Positions 11,825 to 21,931 of a DNA stretch of 50,381 nucleotides are shown here, piece by piece. Made by a program: the position numbers and the translations under genes. Position 1 is the stretch's first letter; each line of letters starts with the position of its first letter. Location of the stretch: NCBI GenBank assembly GCA_946548575.1, contig CAMNPT010000005.1:1-50381 (forward strand), in the 5' to 3' direction. Below the pieces are notes generated by a model. It did not search any database. It was not told the origin of the DNA and worked only from the letters and a program-made list of their open reading frames with translations. This stretch comes from an uncultured Clostridium sp. (lineage in GTDB: Bacteria > Bacillota > Clostridia > TANB77 > CAG-508).

Positions 11825-12634
11825 TTATTTATTTTCAAGTGTTTTTTTCTTATTTTTTTTAATATCTATTTTTTTACTTAAGATTTCTGTAATTTCTTTT
11901 GTATTAATTGTTGGAAATGCCTTTTTTAATCTATATACATTTTTATATAATCTATGAGTTATACGATTACGTTTTTTCTTTAATTCCTCAATTATTTCAA
12001 TAGTACTTTCAGTAATAGTACGTTTTTCCTCTTCTTCTTTTGTTTCTTTTTTTAATTTTCTCAACTCTTTTAATTTTTCTATTATTTCTTTATTTATTTT
12101 TTCTATTTTATCTAGTGTTTCTTTTATATTTTTAATTTTAACAACTGTAGATATAAAATCTATCATCATTACTAATCCTAAAATTAGAAAAATTAAATAT
12201 ACTAATTTTACGTCTATTTTTGTAATAACAGATTCTACAAATGGATGAATAAATTTAACAAAAACAACCCCTAAAATTCCCCAACATATTGAATTTACTA
12301 GACATATTCTTCCTTTATAATTAAACTTTTGGTCAGAATAATCCCAATATTTCATATTAAAAGTTTTTTCTAATAGAAAACCTACAATATATTCCCATAA
12401 TGTTAAAATAATAATTGATATAAAAAATAATAAAATTAATCTATCTTCAAATCTATTTAAAAATAAAAACATAATAATTGCTCCAATTCCATAAATTGGG
12501 CAAACTGGTCCTTTTAAAAAACCTGTATTAATAATTCTTTTTTCAGATATGGATCTAACAATAGATTCCATAACCCAACCAAAAAAAGAATATATTATAA
12601 AATAAGTTAATAATTCCAAAAATAGATTTTTCAT
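11825..12634 (-). CDS. CmpB-family multi-pass membrane protein (putative ABC transporter permease)
   Basis: A 269-residue protein whose first 165 residues contain about five membrane helices and the conserved features of the Pfam ABC_trans_CmpB family: FFGWVMES near the N-terminus, GFLKGPVCPIYG, WEYIVG and YWDYSDQKFNYKGRICL. The last 100 residues form a Lys/Glu-rich cytoplasmic coiled coil ending in KKNKKK. No ATPase partner is nearby, so the transporter label is uncertain; it comes from the family name rather than demonstrated function. It is 47 bases from the receiver-GGDEF gene on the same strand. Confidence 0.7.
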   Translation of the reverse strand: MKNLFLELLTYFIIYSFFGWVMESIVRSISEKRIINTGFLKGPVCPIYGIGAIIMFLFLNRFEDRLILLFFISIIILTLWEYIVGFLLEKTFNMKYWDYSDQKFNYKGRICLVNSICWGILGVVFVKFIHPFVESVITKIDVKLVYLIFLILGLVMMIDFISTVVKIKNIKETLDKIEKINKEIIEKLKELRKLKKETKEEEEKRTITESTIEIIEELKKKRNRITHRLYKNVYRLKKAFPTINTKEITEILSKKIDIKKNKKKTLENK

Positions 12635-12656
12635 TTTTTCCTCTTTTCATAAATTT

Positions 12657-12707
12657 GGCGAAATTAGATTTTCTAAAACTATTATTATTAGTAAACCTAA
12701 ATTCGCC
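12657..12707 (-). terminator. Long hairpin, probable terminator of the Ig-like gene
   Basis: An imperfect stem of about 20 bp closed by GGCG (12657-12660) and CGCC (12704-12707), six bases after the stop codon of the gene ending at 12713. The T-run is weak. Confidence 0.5.
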
Positions 12708-12712
12708 GTTTT

Positions 12713-13654
12713 CTATTTATTAAATTTTTCTTGCTTTGTTTCGCTTACTCCGCTTTCATTATATACTTTTACTTGAATATTGTTTTCTCCATCATTTAGT
12801 GGAAAAGCAAATTCAAATTCTTTTCTTTCTTCTAATGAATATACCTTATCAAGATCTAAACTTTTCTTGTCAGTTTCGTTAATTATAAATTCAACTCTTT
12901 TTAGCCCTTCTTCATCTGATGCTTTTATAACAAAATTACCTGAATCATCTTTTGTTACATCTAATTTTGGTTTTGTTACAACTTTAACTTCTTGCTCTTT
13001 TTCTTCTGTATTATTATTTTCATCTACAGCTATTACAGTTAACGTATGTGAACCTTTTGGTGCTTCTATAACCTCTTCTGTTTGAGTTTTATTAACATCT
13101 ATTCTAGTTTCTTCTTCATTATCCCATCTATATGTTATATAAGAAATTTTATCTTTTCCAGTTACACTTACTTTTACATCTTTTTCTTCTTTTTCTATTA
13201 CTATATTAATATCACCCAATAAAGTGTATTGTTTTTGATATCTAGATTCTTTTCCATAAATGTCTAAAGCATATACATTTAAAACATTATCACCTGCTGG
13301 TAATTCAATTACTTGCTCAACCTTTTTACTTCTATTTGGATTTAGTTCAGTTGGAATATCGTTATTCCAATAATAAGTAACCTTTTCTAATGCTGCATTG
13401 TGAGTAATATTTAATGTAATTGTTTTTTCAGAAGTATCTTCTACGAATATTTCTGGTTTATTTTCTTTATTTTTTGATTTAGATATATTATACATTGAAT
13501 ATGAACCACTACTTAACATTAATACTCCAAATATTAATAATGTCACTGCAAAAAATTTAACAATTTTTTCTATAGGTACAGATCCACTAGAGCCTCTCGC
13601 CTTTTCTCTTTTTTTTGTATTTTCTACACTTAATATTTGATTCAAATTTGTCAC
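12713..13654 (-). CDS. Membrane-anchored protein with Ig-like repeats
   Basis: The 313-residue protein has a short basic cytoplasmic head, one membrane helix (about 31-52, FFAVTLLIFGVLMLSSGSY) and an extracellular region of about 260 residues. That region has three beta-sandwich-like repeats of about 80 residues. The repeats share the pattern of a Tyr-Trp-x-Asn/Asp segment (YYWNNDIP, YRWDNEEE) followed by GDNVLNVYALD or GSHTLTVIAVD, then NDGENNIQVKVYN in the third, which is typical of bacterial Ig-like or cadherin-like domains. No enzymatic motif is seen. A structural or adhesive wall-side role is inferred from architecture only. Confidence 0.65.
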   Translation of the reverse strand: MTNLNQILSVENTKKREKARGSSGSVPIEKIVKFFAVTLLIFGVLMLSSGSYSMYNISKSKNKENKPEIFVEDTSEKTITLNITHNAALEKVTYYWNNDIPTELNPNRSKKVEQVIELPAGDNVLNVYALDIYGKESRYQKQYTLLGDINIVIEKEEKDVKVSVTGKDKISYITYRWDNEEETRIDVNKTQTEEVIEAPKGSHTLTVIAVDENNNTEEKEQEVKVVTKPKLDVTKDDSGNFVIKASDEEGLKRVEFIINETDKKSLDLDKVYSLEERKEFEFAFPLNDGENNIQVKVYNESGVSETKQEKFNK

Positions 13655-13708
13655 CTCTTTTATTATTTCAAATTATAGCATATTGTTTATTAATTGTAAA
13701 TATTTTAT

Positions 13709-15211
13709 TTATGAATGATGTTGAATTTCTTTTAATATTACATCATGTGCTCCGCCTTCTTTAATGCTTGCATTTGAAACCATTGTTAATCTTGCTTTCT
13801 CATGTAATTCATTTAATGTTATTGAACCACAATTACACATTGTTGATTTTATTTTACTAATAGTAATTTGAACATTCTCCTTTAATGGCCCTGCATATGG
13901 TATATATGAATCTACACCTTCTTCAAAAGATAATTTGTTTATAACTTTTCCTCCCATATCATATCTTTGCCAGTTTCTTGCTCTATTAGAACCTTCTCCC
14001 CAATATTCTTTAACAAAGTTTCCATTTATTTTAAGTCTTCTTGTAGGACTCTCATCAAATCTTGCAAAATATCTACCCATCATTACAAAATCAGCACCCA
14101 TAGCTAAAGCTAATGTAATATGATAGTCTTGTACAATTCCTCCATCTGAACATATAGGTATATATATTCCAGTGTTTTTATAATATTCGTTTCTAGCTTC
14201 AACCACATCAAATAATGCACTTGCTTGTCCACGTCCTATTCCCTTTGTTTCACGAGTGATGCAAATTGATCCTCCACCAACACCTACTTTTATAAAATCA
14301 GCACCTGCTTGTGCTAAATAATTAAATCCTTCTTTATCTACTATATTTCCAGCTCCAATTTTAACTTTATTTCCATATTTTTTTCTTATCCAGTCTATAG
14401 TATTTTTTTGCCAAACTGAATATCCATCAGATGAATCTATACAAAGAATATCTACTCCTGCTTCTACAAGTGCTGGAACTCTTTCTTCATAATCTCTTGT
14501 ATTTATACCAGCACCAACTACAAATCTTTTTTTCACATCTAATAAAGAATTTGGATTTGCTTTATCTGATTCATAATCTTTTCTAAATACTAAACTATCT
14601 AAATTTCCATCATCATCTAATATAGGAAGGCAACTAATTTTATTATCCCAAATAATGTCATTTGCTTCACTTAAATTTATACCTCTTTTTCCATGTACTA
14701 TTTCTTCAGCTTTAACCATATATTTTTCTATTTTATCATCCAATGAAACTCTACTTATTCTATAATCTTTATCTGTTACAAGACCAAGAAATTTACCATT
14801 AGGAGTTCCATCCTCTGTAACCATTACAGTTGAATGACCTGTTTCATTTATTAAATCTACTAATTCTTTAATTGTTGAATTTGGTTTAATATTAGAGTCA
14901 CTTACTATAAATCCTGCTTTATATTTTTTTACATTTCTAACCATTTGTGCTTGTGATTCTATTGTTTGTGCTCCAAATATAAAAGAACATCCACCTTCTC
15001 TTGCAAGTGCAATTGCCATTTTTTCATCAGATACAGCTTGCATAATTGCAGAAACTAATGGAATATTTGCAGATAACTCTGGTTCTTCTCCTTTTTTAAA
15101 TTTAACCAATGGTGTTTTTAAATTTACATTTTCAGGTATACATCTTTCATCTGTTAAATTTGGTAATAATAAAAATTCATTAAATGTTCTTGATACATTA
15201 TTTATAATCAT
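13709..15211 (-). CDS. guaB: Inosine-5'-monophosphate dehydrogenase
   Basis: Oxidises IMP to XMP with NAD, the committed step of GMP synthesis. The barrel domain is split by two CBS domains (about residues 95-215; [20 protein letters not shown] and [10 protein letters not shown]). The active-site loop is [12 protein letters not shown], with the catalytic Cys followed by the Thr, and the flap carries NWQRYD. At about 500 residues it has the usual length. The open frame extends to 15241, but TGGAGG six bases upstream of the ATG at 15211 marks the real start ([15 protein letters not shown]). The gene stands alone between the Ig-like gene and rpsR. Confidence 0.95.
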   Translation of the reverse strand: MIINNVSRTFNEFLLLPNLTDERCIPENVNLKTPLVKFKKGEEPELSANIPLVSAIMQAVSDEKMAIALAREGGCSFIFGAQTIESQAQMVRNVKKYKAGFIVSDSNIKPNSTIKELVDLINETGHSTVMVTEDGTPNGKFLGLVTDKDYRISRVSLDDKIEKYMVKAEEIVHGKRGINLSEANDIIWDNKISCLPILDDDGNLDSLVFRKDYESDKANPNSLLDVKKRFVVGAGINTRDYEERVPALVEAGVDILCIDSSDGYSVWQKNTIDWIRKKYGNKVKIGAGNIVDKEGFNYLAQAGADFIKVGVGGGSICITRETKGIGRGQASALFDVVEARNEYYKNTGIYIPICSDGGIVQDYHITLALAMGADFVMMGRYFARFDESPTRRLKINGNFVKEYWGEGSNRARNWQRYDMGGKVINKLSFEEGVDSYIPYAGPLKENVQITISKIKSTMCNCGSITLNELHEKARLTMVSNASIKEGGAHDVILKEIQHHS

Positions 15212-15297
15212 TTTATACCTCCATATTTTTATTGTATACATTATATATTAAATCAATTCAAAAATCAATAAATTTATTATAAGATTTGTTAAATAAA

Positions 15298-15320
15298 AAA
15301 ACCGCTATATTAGCGGTTTT
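15298..15320 (-). terminator. Terminator of the rpsF-ssb-rpsR operon
   Basis: AAAACCGCTA / TAGCGGTTTT stem with a T-run on the minus strand, three bases after the rpsR stop codon. Confidence 0.9.
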
Positions 15321-15323
15321 TTT

Positions 15324-15596
15324 TTAGTTTTGTGTATATGGTAAAATTGCAATATGTCTAGCTCTTTTTACAGCAGTTGTAATATCTCTTTGATGTTTGC
15401 TACAAGCACCAGTTGTTCTTCTAGGTAATATTTTACCTTTGTCATTAACAAATTTCTTTAATTGATCTGGATTTTTATAATCTAAAACAAAGTTTTTGTC
15501 ACTGCATAATACACATACTTTTTTTCTTTGTTTTCTATATCTTGGATTATAGTCATCATCATAATTTTTATTTCTCTTGTTTTGTTTCTTATCCAT
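15324..15596 (-). CDS. rpsR: Ribosomal protein bS18
   Basis: Small-subunit protein that binds 16S rRNA together with S6. The 90-residue protein has a basic extended N-terminus (about 25 residues), then [10 protein letters not shown] with a CxxC pair, [12 protein letters not shown] and the conserved [17 protein letters not shown] core. It is the last gene of the conserved rpsF-ssb-rpsR order, 27 bases after ssb, and is followed at once by a terminator. Confidence 0.97.
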   Translation of the reverse strand: MDKKQNKRNKNYDDDYNPRYRKQRKKVCVLCSDKNFVLDYKNPDQLKKFVNDKGKILPRRTTGACSKHQRDITTAVKRARHIAILPYTQN

Positions 15597-15622
15597 CTTT
15601 ATAATTCCCCCTTATCTATAAT

Positions 15623-16054
15623 TTAGAATGGTAGGTCATCATCACTTGAAGATACTTCAAAATCTGCACCCATGCTACCAGGTGTTGTTGTTCCAAATGT
15701 ATTTTCAAAAGATGTATTTCCTGTTTCTCCATCTCTTTTACTATCTGCAAAATATGCTTCTTCTGCAACAACCTCAGTTACATAGTGTTTTGTTCCTTGG
15801 TCATCATCCCAAGTTCTTGTTTGAATTCTTCCAATAACACCTACTTGTTGACCTTTTTTAAAATATTTACTACAAAATTCTCCTAGTTTGCTCCATGCAA
15901 CTATATTTACAAAATCTGCTTGTCTTTCTTCACCTTGTCTTACAAATCTTCTATTTACTGCAAGACTAAATGATGAAACTAATGTATTGTTTGTTTGTGT
16001 ATATCTTACTTCTGGATCTCTTGTTAATCTTCCCATTAAAATTACTTTATTCAT
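15623..16054 (-). CDS. ssb: Single-stranded DNA-binding protein
   Basis: Coats single-stranded DNA in replication and repair. It has an N-terminal OB fold (MNKVILMGRLTRDPEVRYT, about residues 1-105), a short Gly/Ser-rich linker and the acidic tail SSDDDLPF that binds partner proteins. The open frame begins at a GTG at 16063, but that GTG is part of the AAAGGTG ribosome binding site; the ATG at 16054 is the better start and gives 143 residues. It lies between rpsF and rpsR as in most Bacillota. Confidence 0.96.
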   Translation of the reverse strand: MNKVILMGRLTRDPEVRYTQTNNTLVSSFSLAVNRRFVRQGEERQADFVNIVAWSKLGEFCSKYFKKGQQVGVIGRIQTRTWDDDQGTKHYVTEVVAEEAYFADSKRDGETGNTSFENTFGTTTPGSMGADFEVSSSDDDLPF

Positions 16055-16117
16055 TTTTATCACCTTTCTTACTTTAAATAAAGGCCCCTTCTTTATTTAT
16101 TATTCGCTATTTAAAGT

Positions 16118-16402
16118 TTAGCTTTCTTTTTTTACAACTATAAATTTTATTATATCATCTGTAATTCTATAAACTCTTTCAAGTTCTGCTATAGAAGCTG
16201 GTTTAGCTTCAAAGTTAAATAGTAAATATGTAGCTTCACTGAATTTTTTTATTTCATAAGCTAATTTTTTCTTACCCATATTTTCTACTGATTCAACTTT
16301 TCCATTTTCATTGATTAATCCTGTAAATTTTTCTTCTAATCCTTTTAATCCTGCCTCATCTACATTTGGATTAACAATGATAATACTTTCGTATTTATTC
16401 AT
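16118..16402 (-). CDS. rpsF: Ribosomal protein bS6
   Basis: Partner of S18 in the platform of the 30S subunit. The 94-residue protein has the usual motifs NKYESIIIVNP, ENMGKKKLAYEI and ATYLLFNF. The open frame starts at a GTG at 16411 that belongs to the GGGAGGTG ribosome binding site; the ATG at 16402 is preferred. It is the first gene of the operon, with a clear promoter about 75 bases upstream. Confidence 0.96.
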   Translation of the reverse strand: MNKYESIIIVNPNVDEAGLKGLEEKFTGLINENGKVESVENMGKKKLAYEIKKFSEATYLLFNFEAKPASIAELERVYRITDDIIKFIVVKKES

Positions 16403-16478
16403 TATTTTCACCTCCCTTTGGATTTTTAACCTACATTTACTGTAAGTAGAGACTTGAATATTAATTCAAAGCATGAAT

Positions 16479-16507
16479 ATTCTACCATATTTTTTACAAT
16501 ATTGCAA
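16479..16507 (-). promoter_or_regulatory. Promoter of the rpsF operon
   Basis: On the minus strand, TTGCAA (16507-16502), a 17-base spacer and TAGAAT (16484-16479). The roughly 75-base leader contains two small stems and could host the S6:S18 autoregulatory motif known upstream of rpsF, but I could not confirm its consensus. Confidence 0.65.
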
Positions 16508-16539
16508 GTATTTTCAATAAATTTTAATGTTAACAATAA

Positions 16540-16566
16540 GAACGAGTTCAAATAATGAACCCGTCC
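16540..16566 (-). terminator. Probable terminator of the coiled-coil gene
   Basis: Imperfect stem (16540-16549 with 16557-16566) around an AAATAAT loop, 20 bases past the stop codon of the gene ending at 16586. The right arm GAACCCGTCC recurs in the hairpin at 24026-24054. Confidence 0.55.
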
Positions 16567-16585
16567 ATTTACCTATTTATTATAA

Positions 16586-17446
16586 TTAATTTTGATTTTC
16601 TCCTCTTCCTTCTGGAAGTGCATCTGAATAATCAAATACTATTCTCATTCTTGTTATTGCTTTTATAGCTTTAACTACTTTACTATTTTTAATTCTTTGC
16701 CATAAAGTTGGTTTAGTTTCAAAAGTAGTCATTTCAGTATATTGTTGTTCTTCTTGTTGAACTGTAACAGTTTGATCTGTAGTAACCTCATTTTCTTCTA
16801 CAGTTGTTGTTTGGATTTCTTCCATTGGTGTTGGAATTGACTTTAATGCATCTGCTATTTCAATTCCAATATAACTTAATGCTTTTGATCTATCTTCTAT
16901 TCTTTCCATATCTATTTCAATATGTAAATTTGATTCTAAATTATTTATTCTAGCATTTAATAATTTTATAGCATCTTGATAATTTTGTGATTTTGTACCT
17001 TTTGCTTTTCCTACAATATTTAATGTTTCTATTATATCCTCTGCAAAATTTTCTTCTGCATTTTTTACTTGTTCTTTCCAATCTTTTTCTTTGTTGACAA
17101 CTACTTCCATAAGTTCCTTTAATTCACCTGCAGATACTATGTTTTGCTCTCTTTGTCTAATCAATTCTTCAATTTTTTTTGTATTTTCTTCAAATTGATT
17201 TGTAGCATACTCAACTAACCCATAAGCTGCTTTATATACACTTGATGGAAAATTTTTCTTTTTTGGATATTCTATTAAATATGTTTTTATTGATTCTACT
17301 AAATCCTTAAAATATGTATCATCTTCTAATTGAACTATTTGTTTTTTACTTTTTGGATTTATAAGTTTTTGAACTTTATCTATATTTGATAACATTTTTT
17401 CTTCTGTGATAACCATTCTCACATTTACTATGCCAGATTTAGACAT
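16586..17446 (-). CDS. Cytoplasmic coiled-coil protein of unknown function
   Basis: I do not recognise a family. The 286-residue protein lacks a signal or membrane helix. Residues 1-200 are predominantly helical and charged, with heptad-like stretches around 80-150 (NQFEENTKKIEELIRQREQ). Residues 205-245 form a low-complexity Thr/Glu/Gln linker (TTTVEENEVTTDQTVTVQQ), followed by a basic tail (RIKNSKVVKAIKAITRMR). AAGGAGG stands seven bases before the ATG. The long leader (17447-17612) shows nothing else recognisable. It is a single-gene unit between rpsF and the acyl-CoA synthetase. Confidence 0.65.
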   Translation of the reverse strand: MSKSGIVNVRMVITEEKMLSNIDKVQKLINPKSKKQIVQLEDDTYFKDLVESIKTYLIEYPKKKNFPSSVYKAAYGLVEYATNQFEENTKKIEELIRQREQNIVSAGELKELMEVVVNKEKDWKEQVKNAEENFAEDIIETLNIVGKAKGTKSQNYQDAIKLLNARINNLESNLHIEIDMERIEDRSKALSYIGIEIADALKSIPTPMEEIQTTTVEENEVTTDQTVTVQQEEQQYTEMTTFETKPTLWQRIKNSKVVKAIKAITRMRIVFDYSDALPEGRGENQN

Positions 17447-17612
17447 TGTAAATTACCTCCTTCATCTTACGCGTATTTGCTTTACCGTTACATTTATAAT
17501 TATACATTAAATTACATTAAACTACAAGATTTTATTTTAATTTTTTTATTATTTTTTTGTTACAAAAATATTACAATTATGTTACAATTGTTTTTATCTT
17601 GATATTACAATT

Positions 17613-19328
17613 TTATTTTAGTACGGTTTTAATTTCTTCAAATCGCTTAATCTTTTGTGTTGTTGTTTTTATTAATTCTTTATCTGTAATTGTTATTTCC
17701 CTTATATATTTATAAGCTGGCATTGTTTTGTTTACTTTTTTTATTTCACTCCAAATTAATTCTTTCAATTCTTCTTCATTTTTAGATTCGTAAATATCGT
17801 TTATGATTTCTTTATCATATACAATTTTTGAACATATTTTATAATCTCCATCTTCTTCTGGTTTTCCATATACAAAACTTTCTTTTACTCCTGGTATTTT
17901 ATTAATTAAAGTTTCTAATTCTTCTGGAAAAATATTTTTTCCATTTTTTAATACAATAACAAATTTCTTTCTACCTGTTATAAATATATATCCATCTTTA
18001 TCAATTTTTGCCAAATCCCCTGTATGTAACCATCCATTTTCTAATGTTTCTTTTGTTGCCTCTTCATTATTATAATAGCCAAGCATTATAGATGGTCCTT
18101 TTACAAGTAATTCTCCTATTCCATCATCATTTACATTTTCAATTTTTACTTCTAAACTTGGAAAAGCTTTTCCTATTGAGCCTAATCTTTGGTATTTGTC
18201 ATCCTCTGCTGCTATTACAGGTGAACTTTCTGTAAGTCCATATCCTTGTAATGTTTCTATTCCAAAATTATTAAACCCTTTTTCAGCTTCAGGATCAAAT
18301 GCAGCACCTCCTGCTACAAATAATCTTACTTTTCCTCCTAAATTGTCAATTACATCTTTAAATATTTTTCTTCTAATATCTATCCCAAATTTTAATAAAA
18401 AATTACATATTTTTATACCTTTTTGTACCTTTTCTAACTTACCCTGTTTTTCTATGCCCTTCATTATTTTTTTATAAATAGCTTCATATAATGCAGGTAC
18501 AGAAATCATTGCTGTAGCTTGATATTGTTTTACATTTTCTGCAATATGTCTGATTCCTTCACAAAAAGCAATTGAACATCCTTTGGAAATTGGATATAAA
18601 AAACCAACTGTGCATTCAAATGTATGATGTAATGGTAAAAAAGATAATAATCTGTCTTCTTCTGTTAATTTTATTACTGCAGCTATATCCATTAAATTTG
18701 TACAAATATTTTTATGTGATAACATAACTGCTTTTGAAACAGCTGTTGTTCCTGATGTAAATAAAATTATACCCATTTCATCTGGATTAATTTTAGCATC
18801 AGAAAACTCTGTATTACCCTGATTTAATAAGTTCTCTCCCTTTTCCATTAATCCCTTAAAAGAATATATATCATTTTCATTTTTTTCTAAATCCATAGAT
18901 ATAAAATATTTAACATTTGATGTATTATTAGATTTTACTTTTTCCATAATTGAGTTGTATTTTTTTGAATATACAATCGCTTCTACCTCTGAACGCATTA
19001 TTAAACTTTCAATTTCATTATCAGGAAGCGCCTTATCTAAAGGAACAATAATAGATGCTCCTGTTACAACTGATAAATAAACTACTCCCCATTCATATCT
19101 ATTTTCAGAAATTACAGCAATTCGTTTTCCTTTTAATCCCAAACCATATAATGCTGTTCCGAATTTTTTTATATCATATCTAAATTCATTATGCTTAATT
19201 TCCCTGAATTTTCCCTCTTGTTCAGTTTTAAAAACATATGCAGTTTTATCACCATATTTTTCACCTGTTTTTTCTAACATATCTTTTAAATCTGTAAATT
19301 TCATAAAATCATGTATTGGCTCTCTCAT
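17613..19328 (-). CDS. AMP-dependent synthetase, long-chain acyl-CoA ligase type
   Basis: Activates a carboxylic acid, most likely a fatty acid, through an acyl-adenylate to the CoA thioester. It is a 571-residue ANL-superfamily enzyme. The phosphate-binding loop is GIILFTSGTTAVSKAVMLSH, the adenine motif is GYGLTESSP, and the hinge/C-terminal motifs are WLHTGDLAKIDKDGYI and GRKKFVIVLKNGKNIFPEE. The C-terminal Lys expected in this family lies in the TTTQKIKR segment. There are no membrane helices. Substrate chain length cannot be read from sequence. The gene is monocistronic. Confidence 0.87.
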   Translation of the reverse strand: MREPIHDFMKFTDLKDMLEKTGEKYGDKTAYVFKTEQEGKFREIKHNEFRYDIKKFGTALYGLGLKGKRIAVISENRYEWGVVYLSVVTGASIIVPLDKALPDNEIESLIMRSEVEAIVYSKKYNSIMEKVKSNNTSNVKYFISMDLEKNENDIYSFKGLMEKGENLLNQGNTEFSDAKINPDEMGIILFTSGTTAVSKAVMLSHKNICTNLMDIAAVIKLTEEDRLLSFLPLHHTFECTVGFLYPISKGCSIAFCEGIRHIAENVKQYQATAMISVPALYEAIYKKIMKGIEKQGKLEKVQKGIKICNFLLKFGIDIRRKIFKDVIDNLGGKVRLFVAGGAAFDPEAEKGFNNFGIETLQGYGLTESSPVIAAEDDKYQRLGSIGKAFPSLEVKIENVNDDGIGELLVKGPSIMLGYYNNEEATKETLENGWLHTGDLAKIDKDGYIFITGRKKFVIVLKNGKNIFPEELETLINKIPGVKESFVYGKPEEDGDYKICSKIVYDKEIINDIYESKNEEELKELIWSEIKKVNKTMPAYKYIREITITDKELIKTTTQKIKRFEEIKTVLK

Positions 19329-19511
19329 ATTTACTCCTTCTTAATATGTCTATTTTTTTTAATAAAATCATCATATATTATATATATTTTTATATAATAA
19401 TGCAAGTATTTCATTTTTTAAATTTTTTTTTTAATACTTCTTTACATTTTTTATTAACTAATATAAAATAAATAAAAATTGGTTATACTATGATAAAAAT
19501 GGAGGAAACAA

Positions 19512-21905
19512 ATGAAAAATAAAAATGAAATAAATTATAAAAATTTAAAAATGACTTGTAATCCTAATATTTTTAATTTTGAAACAACTGAAGAATTAGA
19601 ATCAATACAATCTGGAATTGGTCAAGATCGCGGTATTAAAGCTCTTGAATTTGGCTTACAAGTTGATGTTAATGGATATAACCTATATCTAGAAGGTCCT
19701 AGTGGTGTTGGAAAAACAATGTATACAAAAAATTATTTAAATAAAATTGCTACAAAGAAAAAAGTTCCTTCTGATTGGTGTTATATTTATAATTTTGAAA
19801 ACCCAAATCAACCAATTAGTGTTGAACTACCTGCAGGACAAGGTAAAGAATTTAGAGAATCAATGGATGGTTTTATTAAAGAAATCAAAAAAGATATTAA
19901 AAAAACCTTTAATAATGATGATTTTGATAAAGAAAAAGCATTAATAAAACAAAAATTTGAAGATAAACGTTCTGTTTTATTAGATAAACTAAATCAAAAT
20001 GCATCAAAATATAATTTTCTAGTAAAGGCTGTACAAAATGGAATTTATATGATGCCTATTGTTGATGGTAAAGCTATTGAAGAAGAAGAATTTGATAAAT
20101 TACCTGAAAATGTAAAAAGACAATATGAAGAAAAATCTGTTAAAGTTCAAGAACTAATTATGCAGGTAATTGGTCAAATAAAAGAAATTGAACGTCAATC
20201 AGATAAGAAAATTTCAGAATGGCAATCAAATGTGGCTTTACTAACTATAAATGTCCATATTAATTACTTGAAATCTAAATATAAAAGAAATAAAAAAATT
20301 AATAAATTTTTAACAGATGTAAAAAATGATATTTTAAAAAATATATCTGCATTTTTAGAAGATTCAAACAATCAACCACAGACTCAGCCAGGTGTTCCTG
20401 CTGTAAAAAAACCTGATCCTTGTTTAAACTATCGTGTAAATTTATTTGTAGATAATTCAAATACACATGGTGCTCCAGTTATTATGGATTCAGATTATTC
20501 ATTTCATAATATTTTTGGAACACTAGAATATGAAAATTATTATGGTTCATTAAAAACAGATCACACAATGTTAAAATCAGGACTTTTGCAACAAGCAAAT
20601 GGAGGATATCTTATTTTTCAAGCAAAAGATTTATTATCAAATCCAATATGTTATGAATCATTAAAAAAAGCTCTTAGAGTTAAAGAAACAAGAATAGAAA
20701 TGCAAAATGAACAACGTTCATCTATGGTTTTAATTTCATTAAAACCTGAACCTATTCCTTTAAATTTAAAAGTTATATTAATTGGAGATAGTCAAATTTA
20801 TCATATGCTTTTAAATATGGATTCTGAATTCAGAAAATTATTTAAAATTAAAGTAGAATTTGAAGAATCTGCCGAAATTACTAATGAGAACCTTAATAAA
20901 TTAGCTCAAATAGTACACGGATTTTGTGAACATGAAAATCTACCACATTTAGATAGAACAGCTATGGCTAGATTAGTAGAATATGGTTCAAGATTAGCTG
21001 GTAATAAAAATAAAGTTTCTACAAAATTTGATAGATTAATTCAAGTAGTTGGCGAGGCTGCTACCTGGGCTAAACTTTCTAAATCTAAAGTTATAACAAA
21101 GGAATTTATTGATAAAGCATTAAAAGAAAGAACTGAAAGAGTAAAAAAATATGATGAAAAATATCTAGAAATGATAAAAGAAAATACTCTTTTAATTGAT
21201 ACTGAAGGTTCTAAAGTTGGTGAAATAAATGGTTTAACAGTTATGACTGTAGGAGATTATACATTTGGAAAACCAGCTAAAATCACTGTTAACACATACA
21301 CTGGAAAAGATGGAATTATCAATATTGAAAGAGAAGTTGAAATTTCAGGTCCTACACATTCTAAAGGAGTCTTAATTTTGTCAGGTTATTTAGGTGAAAT
21401 GTTTGCTCAAGATATGCCTTTATGTTTAACAGCAAGTATTTGTTTTGAACAATTATATAATGGAGTTGATGGAGATAGTGCTTCTAGTACAGAGTTATAT
21501 GGCTTACTATCTAGCTTATCTGAAATTCCTATAAATCAATCAATAGCTGTTACTGGATCTGTAAATCAAAAGGGTCAAATACAACCAATAGGTGGTGTAA
21601 ATGAAAAAATTGAAGGATATTATCAAGTTTGTAAAGAACGTGGTTTGGATGGTTCACATGGTGTAATGATACCAGTTCAAAATGTTGATAATCTTCAATT
21701 ATCTGACGAAATCATAAACGCTGTAAAAGATAAGAAATTTCATATTTATTCTATTTCTACTATAGAAGAAGGAATTGAAGTATTAACTGGCGTTCCTGCT
21801 GGAAAGAAAGATAATAATGGTCGCTTCCCTGCTGGAACAGTAAATTATTTAGTTTATAATAAATTAAAAAAATATGCAGAACTTTCAAAAAAAGATTGCC
21901 AATAG
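19512..21905 (+). CDS. Lon-family ATP-dependent protease (AAA_32 + Lon C-terminal protease)
   Basis: A 797-residue Lon-like protease of the type annotated in Bacillota as an ATP-binding, S16-peptidase protein without the Lon N-terminal substrate domain. Walker A is GPSGVGKT (62-69). A long helical insertion (about 120-300) interrupts the ATPase region. Later segments GGYLIFQAKDLL and LNMDSEFRKLFK belong to the AAA core and sensor. The protease domain has the catalytic Ser in DGDSASSTELYG (about 656) and the Lys in GGVNEKIEGYYQ (about 698), so the Ser-Lys dyad is intact. ATGGAGG precedes the ATG. It is transcribed alone, divergently from the acyl-CoA ligase. Its stop codon lies within its terminator hairpin. 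Confidence 0.9.
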   Translation: MKNKNEINYKNLKMTCNPNIFNFETTEELESIQSGIGQDRGIKALEFGLQVDVNGYNLYLEGPSGVGKTMYTKNYLNKIATKKKVPSDWCYIYNFENPNQPISVELPAGQGKEFRESMDGFIKEIKKDIKKTFNNDDFDKEKALIKQKFEDKRSVLLDKLNQNASKYNFLVKAVQNGIYMMPIVDGKAIEEEEFDKLPENVKRQYEEKSVKVQELIMQVIGQIKEIERQSDKKISEWQSNVALLTINVHINYLKSKYKRNKKINKFLTDVKNDILKNISAFLEDSNNQPQTQPGVPAVKKPDPCLNYRVNLFVDNSNTHGAPVIMDSDYSFHNIFGTLEYENYYGSLKTDHTMLKSGLLQQANGGYLIFQAKDLLSNPICYESLKKALRVKETRIEMQNEQRSSMVLISLKPEPIPLNLKVILIGDSQIYHMLLNMDSEFRKLFKIKVEFEESAEITNENLNKLAQIVHGFCEHENLPHLDRTAMARLVEYGSRLAGNKNKVSTKFDRLIQVVGEAATWAKLSKSKVITKEFIDKALKERTERVKKYDEKYLEMIKENTLLIDTEGSKVGEINGLTVMTVGDYTFGKPAKITVNTYTGKDGIINIEREVEISGPTHSKGVLILSGYLGEMFAQDMPLCLTASICFEQLYNGVDGDSASSTELYGLLSSLSEIPINQSIAVTGSVNQKGQIQPIGGVNEKIEGYYQVCKERGLDGSHGVMIPVQNVDNLQLSDEIINAVKDKKFHIYSISTIEEGIEVLTGVPAGKKDNNGRFPAGTVNYLVYNKLKKYAELSKKDCQ

Positions 21906-21930
21906 GTACAAACCTTTTGGCAATCTTTTT
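21891..21930 (+). terminator. Terminator overlapping the end of the Lon-like gene
   Basis: AAAGATTGCCAA (21891-21902) pairs with TTGGCAATCTTT (21917-21928), followed by T residues. The stop codon TAG (21903-21905) is in the loop. Confidence 0.85.
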
Positions 21931-21931
21931 G

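Noticed and set aside
16403..16478. S6:S18 ribosomal leader motif
   Set aside because: The position is right and small stems are present, but I could not identify the conserved protein-binding bases.
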